From contig NZ_MACH01000116.1 of the NCBI RefSeq assembly GCF_001884065.1, positions 248,001 through 312,000 of the forward strand: a stretch of DNA of 64,000 nucleotides. Reading direction: 5' to 3'. The position numbers were made by a program, and so were the translations under genes. The DNA comes from Bacillus proteolyticus (GTDB taxonomy: Bacteria; Bacillota; Bacilli; Bacillales; Bacillaceae_G). The notes below the pieces were generated by a model, which was not told where the DNA came from, did no database searches, and worked only from the letters and a program-made list of their open reading frames with translations. This document shows positions 56,105-64,000 of the stretch, one piece after another (positions within the stretch are counted from its first letter, which is position 1; every line of letters begins with the position of its first letter).

Positions 56105-57406
56105 TTACATCATATCCTCTTCTTGGAATGATTTTGTTCTCTTAAATTGCCATAACGCAACTGTAATAACGATTAACGATAAAATCATTGTAAGAGCTGC
56201 TGCTTTTCCGTACTGCGCCGAAGTCATCGTTAACTTATAAATCCATGAAATTAAAATATCTGTTCCACCTGCATCTTGCCCCGCTACAGCAGGACCTCCG
56301 CCGTTAAATAGATAAATGATACTAAAGTTATTAAAGTTAAACGTATATTGCGTAATTAATATTGGTGCTGTTGCATATAAGACAAGTGGCAATGTAATTT
56401 TACGAAACTGTTGCCAAGCTGTAGCTCCATCTACTGTAGCAGCTTCATATAACTCCCCTGGGATCGATTGCAGTATACCTGTTGTCATTGCAAAGACGAA
56501 CGGGAATCCAAGCCACGTTTGAATCATAATTAAAGCGATTTTTGCCCAAAACGGATCTGTCATCCAAGCAATCTTTTCGATTCCGAATAAAGCTAATACT
56601 TGATTGTTAATTGCTCCAAATGTTTCATTAAACATACCTGAGAAAACAAGAATAGATACGAATGCTGGGACCGCCCACGGTAAAATGAAGATTGTTCGAA
56701 TAATTGCCTTCCCTTTAATACCAGGCTGATTTACGATAATCGCTAAGAAAATACCAAGCGCAACTTGTAATGTCGTTGCAACGAATGTCCAAATGACAGT
56801 CCAAGAAAATACGCTTAAAAATGTTTCTCTCCACATCGGTAATGTAAAGATATCAATAAAGTTTTTGAAGCCCACCCAATCTACTAATTTAGCTGGAGGA
56901 GAGTGGTATAAATCATAATTCGTAAATCCAATTAAAATTACGAAGATGATTGGAAATACAACTACAAAGATAAGTAATAGAAAACCTGGTGAAACCATTA
57001 AATATGGAAAACCTTGATCTAGTAAATTACGGTATTGCTCTTTTACAGAGTTTAATGGGGTTCCTATATCACGTTTCTTCCCGTTTTGGTATGCATCATA
57101 TAAATTAAATGCATATATTCCGAGTCCAAACACGATGACAATGAGTGCCAAGATTCCTTCTACTAATAGAAAGACAGAATGGTCACGTGGAACTTCTGTA
57201 CCAAGCGTTACAATTCCCCATAATCCCATATTTAATAAATCAGCAAAGGCTACAATAAATGAACCTGTTAATACTAGAAAAATAAGACCTTTTACAAATT
57301 GTTTATTATACATTTGGCCCATGCCTGGAATGATTGATAACATGGTTGCCATTTTCCTATGTTTTGAACCGTTTAAGCCGTTTGCTGGTTCCATAGATGT
57401 TTGCAT
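56105..57406 (-). CDS. malF: Maltodextrin ABC transporter permease MalF (MdxF)
   Basis: A 433-residue permease with additional N-terminal helices (about residues 20-110), as in Gram-positive MalF/MdxF proteins. Core helices follow, with the EAA loop YEAATVDGATAWQQFRKITL (20 residues). It forms the heterodimeric membrane channel with MalG and receives maltodextrin from MalE. GGGGGAAGGAAC precedes the ATG. It lies 64 bp after malE. Confidence 0.94.
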   Translation of the reverse strand: MQTSMEPANGLNGSKHRKMATMLSIIPGMGQMYNKQFVKGLIFLVLTGSFIVAFADLLNMGLWGIVTLGTEVPRDHSVFLLVEGILALIVIVFGLGIYAFNLYDAYQNGKKRDIGTPLNSVKEQYRNLLDQGFPYLMVSPGFLLLIFVVVFPIIFVILIGFTNYDLYHSPPAKLVDWVGFKNFIDIFTLPMWRETFLSVFSWTVIWTFVATTLQVALGIFLAIIVNQPGIKGKAIIRTIFILPWAVPAFVSILVFSGMFNETFGAINNQVLALFGIEKIAWMTDPFWAKIALIMIQTWLGFPFVFAMTTGILQSIPGELYEAATVDGATAWQQFRKITLPLVLYATAPILITQYTFNFNNFSIIYLFNGGGPAVAGQDAGGTDILISWIYKLTMTSAQYGKAAALTMILSLIVITVALWQFKRTKSFQEEDMM

Positions 57407-57470
57407 GTTCCTTCCCCCTTTTTTCTGGGAGAGAATTCATGCCCCTCATATGAGAGGCACGAATTTCACC

Positions 57471-58730
57471 TTATTTTTTCTTACTATGATTTGCCTCAAT
57501 ATTACCTTTAATTTGCTTCACTGCATTATCAAGTGCTGCCTTTGGTGCCTCTTTTTCCGTAACAACTAATTGAAGTGCATCTCCAGCTGGTTTCCATACT
57601 TCTTGCATTTCTGGAATGTTCGGCATTGGAATCCCATTTTCAGATTGTGTTGCAACTGCTTTTGCAGCTTCATTATCTTTAATGATTGGATCTTCCATTA
57701 CTGCTTTTACTGGAGGAATTTCTTTTGTTTTCTCAAATCTGATTTTTGCATTCTCTTCATTTGTTACCCATTCAGTGAACTTTGTAGCTAAATCATTTTG
57801 TTTAGAGAAACTTGTTACATGCCATCCTTTAACCCCAACAAATGTTTTCATCGGTTGACCGTTTGGTAATTTTGGCATTGGAGCAACGCCATAATCAATT
57901 CCGTTCTTTTCCATTGCTTGGAACGCCCATGGACCATTCATGATAGATGCTGCTTTTCCTTCGTTAAATAGTCCATCAGCAGCAGGTCCACCAGATTCAC
58001 CGATAATACCTTTCGGGAATAACTTTTCTTTGTACCATTTTTGAAGATATTCCGCACCTTGTACTGCTCCGCTATTATTTAATCCAACATCACTTGCATT
58101 TGGCTTTCCGTCTTTTTCACCAAACACATAACCACCCATACCTGCCATGAATGCATTAGCAAAGTAGAAGTTATCTCCTAATGTTAAAAATCCGTACTTG
58201 CCATCCTTCGTAAATTCTTTTGAGAAGTTAAACAGCTCGTCCATCGTTTCTGGTGCTTTTGGCATTAATTTTTTATTGTAAATAAAGACCGGTGTCTCAA
58301 TTGCTTTTGGTAAACCATATAATTTTCCGTTATATGTCTGTGCTGCTATTGATGAGTCAGTAAATTTACTCTTTACAGCATCATCAGCTTTCACTTCAGA
58401 AAGTAAACCTTCTGTTACTGCGTTTCCGATTTGATCATGTGGCAATGTTACAACGTCTGGTCCAGTCCCCGCTGGTCCATCAAGGCGTAACTTCTTCACT
58501 TGATCTGTCATTTGCATTTCAACAACTTTTACTTTTACTTTATATTTTTCCTCAAAGCTTTTCACGGCTGGTTCTAAACCAACACCTTTTTTATCATCTT
58601 CCCAAACGAGAAGATCATAATCTTTCTTCTCTTTACTTGCTTCCTTTTTCCCTGAATCTTTCGGCCCACATGCAGATAACATACCGATTGACAATGCCGA
58701 AATTGTTAATAGTGATAATGCTTTCTTCAT
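57471..58730 (-). CDS. malE: Maltodextrin-binding lipoprotein MalE (MdxE)
   Basis: A 419-residue solute-binding protein with signal peptide MKKALSLLTISALSIGML and lipobox LSAC (C21). The mature protein is of extracellular binding protein family 1, with recognisable YDLLVWEDDKKG and GPWAFQAMEKNGIDYGVAPM blocks. It captures maltodextrins outside the membrane for MalFG. TAGGGAGGT precedes the ATG. A sigma-A promoter lies about 115 bp upstream, with two operator-like sites between it and the gene. Confidence 0.95.
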   Translation of the reverse strand: MKKALSLLTISALSIGMLSACGPKDSGKKEASKEKKDYDLLVWEDDKKGVGLEPAVKSFEEKYKVKVKVVEMQMTDQVKKLRLDGPAGTGPDVVTLPHDQIGNAVTEGLLSEVKADDAVKSKFTDSSIAAQTYNGKLYGLPKAIETPVFIYNKKLMPKAPETMDELFNFSKEFTKDGKYGFLTLGDNFYFANAFMAGMGGYVFGEKDGKPNASDVGLNNSGAVQGAEYLQKWYKEKLFPKGIIGESGGPAADGLFNEGKAASIMNGPWAFQAMEKNGIDYGVAPMPKLPNGQPMKTFVGVKGWHVTSFSKQNDLATKFTEWVTNEENAKIRFEKTKEIPPVKAVMEDPIIKDNEAAKAVATQSENGIPMPNIPEMQEVWKPAGDALQLVVTEKEAPKAALDNAVKQIKGNIEANHSKKK

Positions 58731-58770
58731 CCCAAAAAACCTCCCTAAATTGTCTATGTACCTTAGAAAT

Positions 58771-58838
58771 TGAAAACGTTTGCATTAAATAGTTTAATAG
58801 AAGCGCAAACAATATCCTAATCTATGAAAACGTTTGCG
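58771..58838. promoter_or_regulatory. Two cre/MalR-type operators in the malE leader
   Basis: TGAAAACGTTTGCA (58771-58784) and TGAAAACGTTTGCG (58825-58838) lie downstream of the malE promoter, where a bound repressor would block elongation or initiation. Both fit the LacI/CcpA-type core AACGTT. Confidence 0.75.
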
Positions 58839-58851
58839 CTATTTGTCTATC

Positions 58852-58880
58852 ATTATACATTCTTTTATTCATTTTGCAAA
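58852..58880 (-). promoter_or_regulatory. Sigma-A promoter of malEFG
   Basis: On the minus strand TTTGCA (58875-58880) and TATAAT (58852-58857) are 17 bp apart. Confidence 0.65.
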
Positions 58881-58924
58881 TATTAATTTTCAAAATAATC
58901 CCCTCATACTCTTTATCCATTGAC

Positions 58925-58989
58925 TTTACATAAAATGAATACTACTCTTATAAGCAATATTAAAGTTATGTGAAAGGAAATCGTTTGCA
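58925..58989 (+). promoter_or_regulatory. Promoter and operator of the cyclomaltodextrinase gene
   Basis: TTTACA (58925-58930) and TATAAG (58949-58954) are 18 bp apart. The operator-like GGAAATCGTTTGCA lies at 58976-58989, just after the predicted start. Confidence 0.5.
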
Positions 58990-59040
58990 ACATAATCTTT
59001 ATTATTTCGTTTTAGGTAACAATATGTATAGAGATATTAA

Positions 59041-60816
<1,776 letters not shown>

Positions 60817-60818
60817 CA

Positions 60819-60855
60819 AAAAATCCTTATGCCAAGGTGTGGCATAAGGATTTTT
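60819..60855. terminator. Bidirectional terminator between cyclomaltodextrinase gene and malL
   Basis: AAAAATCCTTATGCCA and its complement form a 16-bp stem with a five-base loop. Confidence 0.9.
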
Positions 60856-60856
60856 C

Positions 60857-62533
60857 TTATTTTAATTTAAATACCATCGCTTCATATGGGCGTAATGTAA
60901 TATTATCTATCGACCCGATTTCCACGTCGTAATTGTGTATTAATAACTCTAATTCACTATAGCTAATATCCTCAGGCAATTCAAATACACTTTCGTCCGC
61001 AGTAAAGTTTGCAACAACAAGAATTTTTTCGGCTCCATAAGTTCTTACATAAGCAAAAATAGAAGGATTGTTTTCTAGTATTAAATCATATGATCCATAC
61101 ACAATAATCTCATTATTTTTACGTAGTTCAATTAATTTTTTATAGTAGTAAAAAATAGAGTTTTCATCTTGGATTGCATGCTCTACATTAATCTCTTTGT
61201 AATTAGGATTTACCGCAATCCAAGGCTCACCTGTTGTGAATCCAGCATGCTCTTTATTATCCCACTGCATCGGTGTTCTAGCATTATCTCGGCCTTTTAT
61301 ATAGATAGACTGCATCACTTTCTCTATATCTTCACCGCGATCTATAACTTTTTCCTTATACATATTTAACGTTTCAATATCTCGATATTCATCAATCGAT
61401 TGGAATCGAACATTCGTCATTCCGATTTCTTCTCCTTGATAAATATACGGTGTCCCCTTCATCATATGAAGTACTGTCGCTAACATTTTCGCTGATTCAT
61501 TTCGATAAGCTCCATCATTCCCGAAACGCGATACAACACGCGGCTGGTCATGGTTATTCCAATAAAGGCTATTCCAGCCTGTTTGTTCTAATGCTTTTTG
61601 CCATTTTGTTAAGTTTTCTTTCAGAGTAAGGAGTGAGCACGGTTTTACATCCCATTTCCCACCTTCTCCAGAATCTAAATCCATATGTTCAAATTGGAAT
61701 ACCATTTGTAGTTCTTTTCTAGCTTCACCTGTATATAATTTAGCCTCTTCTGTCGTTACACCTGGCATTTCCCCAACCGTCATAATGTCATAATGAGACA
61801 ATACTTCTTCATTCATTTCATGCAAATATTTGTGAATGTTCGGACCGTTCATAAAATGTTTATGCCCTGAAACATATCCTTCTTCATCCGTTTCAACAGC
61901 TGGTAAGCCTTCTTCTTTAGAAATAAAATTAATAACATCCATACGGAATCCATCAATTCCTTTTTCTAACCAAAACTTCATCATGCCATAAACATCTTGT
62001 CTTACCTTTGCATTATCCCAGTTTAAATCTGGTTGTTTTTTAGAAAACAGATGTAGATAATATTCGTCGGTCATTTCATCATATTGCCATGCAGAGCCAC
62101 TAAACGCTGCTCCCCAGTTATTCGGCTCTTTCCCTTCATTTCCAGGACGCCATATATAATAGTCTCTATATTTATTATCTTTGGATTTACGTGATTCAAT
62201 AAACCAATTATGTTCATCTGAAGTATGATTAACAACTAAGTCCATCATAAGTTTCATATTACGTTTATGCATTTCATGTAATAGTTCATCCCAGTCTTCC
62301 ATTGTTCCGAACTCGTTCATAATTTTACAATAATCACTTATATCATAACCGTTATCATCATTTGGAGATTCATAGACTGGTGATAACCAAATTACATCAA
62401 TACCCAATTCTTTTAAGTAATCTAGCTTTGAAAGAATGCCACGAAGATCCCCTATGCCATCACCATTACTATCCATAAAACTACGAGGATAAATTTGATA
62501 TACTACACTTTCTTTCCACCATTGCTTTTCCAT
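60857..62533 (-). CDS. malL: Oligo-1,6-glucosidase MalL
   Basis: A 558-residue GH13 enzyme beginning MEKQWWKESVVYQIYPRSFM, practically the same as the crystallised B. cereus oligo-1,6-glucosidase, which is also 558 residues. The catalytic nucleophile is D199 in GIDGFRMDVI. The acid/base E lies in VGEMPGVT (E255 by family numbering) and the third carboxylate in WNNHDQPR (D329). It releases glucose from isomaltose and short branched oligosaccharides in the cytoplasm. The ATG is preceded by GGGGGTAGCATA. An operator-like site lies about 50 bp upstream. Confidence 0.97.
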   Translation of the reverse strand: MEKQWWKESVVYQIYPRSFMDSNGDGIGDLRGILSKLDYLKELGIDVIWLSPVYESPNDDNGYDISDYCKIMNEFGTMEDWDELLHEMHKRNMKLMMDLVVNHTSDEHNWFIESRKSKDNKYRDYYIWRPGNEGKEPNNWGAAFSGSAWQYDEMTDEYYLHLFSKKQPDLNWDNAKVRQDVYGMMKFWLEKGIDGFRMDVINFISKEEGLPAVETDEEGYVSGHKHFMNGPNIHKYLHEMNEEVLSHYDIMTVGEMPGVTTEEAKLYTGEARKELQMVFQFEHMDLDSGEGGKWDVKPCSLLTLKENLTKWQKALEQTGWNSLYWNNHDQPRVVSRFGNDGAYRNESAKMLATVLHMMKGTPYIYQGEEIGMTNVRFQSIDEYRDIETLNMYKEKVIDRGEDIEKVMQSIYIKGRDNARTPMQWDNKEHAGFTTGEPWIAVNPNYKEINVEHAIQDENSIFYYYKKLIELRKNNEIIVYGSYDLILENNPSIFAYVRTYGAEKILVVANFTADESVFELPEDISYSELELLIHNYDVEIGSIDNITLRPYEAMVFKLK

Positions 62534-62581
62534 TATGCTACCCCCATTTCATCTATACTATAATTTTTTCTTCTTTTAAGG

Positions 62582-62595
62582 CGCAAACGTTTTCA
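62582..62595. promoter_or_regulatory. Operator-like site upstream of malL
   Basis: CGCAAACGTTTTCA, the reverse complement of the malE site TGAAAACGTTTGCG, 49 bp before the malL start codon. Confidence 0.7.
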
Positions 62596-62701
62596 TTAAT
62601 GAATGATAACAGATTCTATCTTAATTTAAAATAGCGCTTACACTATTTATTCCTCTTTTTCTAAGAAAACAAGCGAAACTTACTATATTTTCTTGCGGAA
62701 A

Positions 62702-62787
62702 TGAAAACGTTTTATTTTTTTCTAGTGTTTTTATTTCTTTTTTGAATCTATTCGTTTATAATGAACTCAAAGAAAACGTTTGCATAA
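62702..62787 (+). promoter_or_regulatory. Promoter and two operators of msmX
   Basis: TATAAT at 62757-62762 is a good -10 box, with a weak -35 (TTTCTT). Operators TGAAAACGTTTTAT (62702-62715) and AGAAAACGTTTGCA (62771-62784) flank it, one upstream of the promoter and one at the transcript start. Confidence 0.6.
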
Positions 62788-62806
62788 ATTTCTAGGGGGA
62801 AATATC

Positions 62807-63907
62807 ATGGCAGAGCTTAAATTAGAAAATATTTATAAAATATATGATAATAACGTAACAGCCGTAACAGATTTTAACTTACACATTCAAGATAAAGAAT
62901 TTATCGTATTCGTCGGTCCTTCTGGATGCGGAAAATCTACCACATTACGAATGGTAGCTGGCCTTGAAGATATTTCAAAGGGAGAATTTTCAATTGATGG
63001 TAAGCTAATGAACGATGTTCCTCCAAAAGATCGAGATATCGCAATGGTCTTCCAGAACTATGCTCTTTATCCGCATATGAGTGTGTATGATAATATGGCA
63101 TTCGGATTAAAACTTCGAAAAATACCGAAAGATGAAATTGATCGTCGCGTGAACGACGCAGCAAAAATTTTAGGGCTTGAACAATATTTAACTAGAAAAC
63201 CAAAAGCGTTATCAGGTGGACAACGACAACGTGTTGCATTAGGCAGAGCAATTGTTCGAGACGCAAAAGTTTTCTTAATGGATGAACCATTGTCAAACTT
63301 AGATGCAAAACTACGTGTTGCAATGAGATCCGAAATTTCTAAATTACACCACCGCCTTGGCACAACGACAATTTATGTAACACATGATCAAACTGAAGCA
63401 ATGACAATGGCTTCACGTCTTGTTGTTATGAAGGATGGAAAGATCCAACAAATCGGAACTCCAAAAGAAGTATATGAAACACCTGAAAATATTTTCGTTG
63501 GTGGTTTTATCGGTTCACCCGCAATGAATTTCTTCCGCGGAAAATTAACTGAAACCGATTTCGTTATAGACAGTTCACTAAAGATTAAAGTATCTGAAGG
63601 AAAAATGAAGTTATTACGTGAACAAGGCTATGTAAATAAAGAAATTGTTTTAGGTATTCGTCCAGAAGATATTCATGATGAACTATTATTTTTAGAAGCT
63701 TCACAATCTACTACTTTCACAACAAAAATTGAAGTTGCAGAGTTGTTAGGGGCTGAATCTATTATATATATGAAACTTGGAAATCAAGATTTTGCAGCAC
63801 GTGTTGATGCAAGACATACTTTTTCACCTGGAGATCAAATTAAACTTGCATTTGATTTAAATAAAGCGCATTTCTTTGACAGTCAAACAGAACAACGTAT
63901 TCGCTAA
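62807..63907 (+). CDS. msmX: Sugar ABC transporter ATPase MsmX/MalK type
   Basis: A 366-residue ATPase with Walker A GPSGCGKST (about residue 37), Q-loop in MVFQNYALYPHMSV, signature LSGGQRQRVALGR, Walker B VFLMDEPLSNLD and a C-terminal TOBE/MalK-type regulatory domain. MsmX of B. subtilis energises several sugar importers including MdxEFG. The malEFG operon here lacks its own ATPase gene, so this protein is the obvious partner. I place the start at ATG 62807, after AGGGGGAAATATC; an in-frame start at 62780 lies within the operator and lacks a site. Confidence 0.93.
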   Translation: MAELKLENIYKIYDNNVTAVTDFNLHIQDKEFIVFVGPSGCGKSTTLRMVAGLEDISKGEFSIDGKLMNDVPPKDRDIAMVFQNYALYPHMSVYDNMAFGLKLRKIPKDEIDRRVNDAAKILGLEQYLTRKPKALSGGQRQRVALGRAIVRDAKVFLMDEPLSNLDAKLRVAMRSEISKLHHRLGTTTIYVTHDQTEAMTMASRLVVMKDGKIQQIGTPKEVYETPENIFVGGFIGSPAMNFFRGKLTETDFVIDSSLKIKVSEGKMKLLREQGYVNKEIVLGIRPEDIHDELLFLEASQSTTFTTKIEVAELLGAESIIYMKLGNQDFAARVDARHTFSPGDQIKLAFDLNKAHFFDSQTEQRIR

Positions 63908-63934
63908 AAAATTATCTTTTATATAACATACAAA

Positions 63935-63965
63935 AAAACCGTCCACATATATTGAGGGCGGTTTT
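63935..63965 (+). terminator. Terminator of msmX
   Basis: AAAACCGTCC pairs with GGGCGGTTTT (one G-U pair on the plus strand) across an 11-base loop. Confidence 0.75.
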
Positions 63966-64000
63966 CCATTATTATGCTAGGGCTTCTATTGTATGAAATG

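Noticed and set aside
63972-64000. Possible C-terminal end of a minus-strand gene (frame ending HTIEALA then stop) at the right edge
   Set aside because: Only nine codons are visible, which is too little to support a gene, although a convergent gene after the msmX terminator would be natural.

Overview
This looks like about 64 kb of core chromosome from a member of the Bacillus cereus group. The DNA is AT-rich, genes carry strong AGGAGG-type ribosome binding sites, and several start at TTG or GTG. Most gene order follows the ykt, yla, yku, pdh and rnj neighbourhoods known from Bacillus subtilis. A bcr1-type interspersed repeat, which is confined to the B. cereus group, points the same way, as does a protein nearly identical to the characterised B. 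cereus oligo-1,6-glucosidase. I see no rRNA, tRNA, CRISPR array, insertion sequence or prophage.

Layout. 0-6.7 kb is the yla block: ftsW (cut by the left edge), ylaN, a hypothetical gene, the PhoH-family gene ylaK, ylaL, ylaI, ylaH, typA and ylaF. 6.7-13.5 kb holds yktC, ykzI, yktB, yktA, the arginine decarboxylase gene speA, spore transglutaminase tgl, three tandem genes for SR1P-type GapA-binding peptides under a CcpN-type promoter, and small hypotheticals. 13.7-18.9 kb is the pyruvate dehydrogenase operon pdhABCD. 19-24 kb carries a YjcZ-type sporulation peptide, def, ykrA, a 23-residue basic peptide gene, rpoY-rnjA and ktrC. 24-35 kb holds a membrane protein gene, dapH and dapL of the acetylated diaminopimelate pathway, ccpC, darB, abbA, ykuK, ykuJ, a glutaredoxin gene, ykuI, a candidate small RNA gene, fadH and ykuE. 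35-42.5 kb has ppk and ppx for polyphosphate, ykyB, ykyA, a frameshifted degenerate GGDEF gene and a lone holin-like gene. 42.5-54 kb has a drug-efflux MFS gene with a PadR regulator, a Nudix hydrolase gene, a cobalamin riboswitch ahead of metE, the comJ/nucA pair, a MerR-type coiled-coil protein gene, a KinB-like sporulation kinase gene and patA. 53.8-64 kb is a maltose/maltodextrin regulon: malR, malEFG, a cyclomaltodextrinase gene, malL and msmX, with six closely similar operator-like sites.

How the parts connect. Central carbon control recurs: pdhABCD, a CcpN-type promoter driving SR1P genes, ccpC, and CcpA/MalR-type operators on the maltose genes. The acetyl branch of lysine/diaminopimelate synthesis is split between dapH-dapL and patA 26 kb away. 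Sporulation and competence are represented by kinB-like, abbA, tgl, yjcZ-like, nucA and comJ. Signalling nucleotides appear through DarB (c-di-AMP) and two degenerate c-di-GMP domain proteins.

The most notable unannotated signals are: the SR1P triplication with two consensus-perfect CcpN boxes; a compact sRNA-like unit at about 32.80-32.88 kb; a hairpin between pdhB and pdhC whose only non-Watson-Crick positions are G-U pairs on the operon strand; a 23-residue cationic peptide gene; and a one-base frameshift in a poly-A run of the GGDEF gene.
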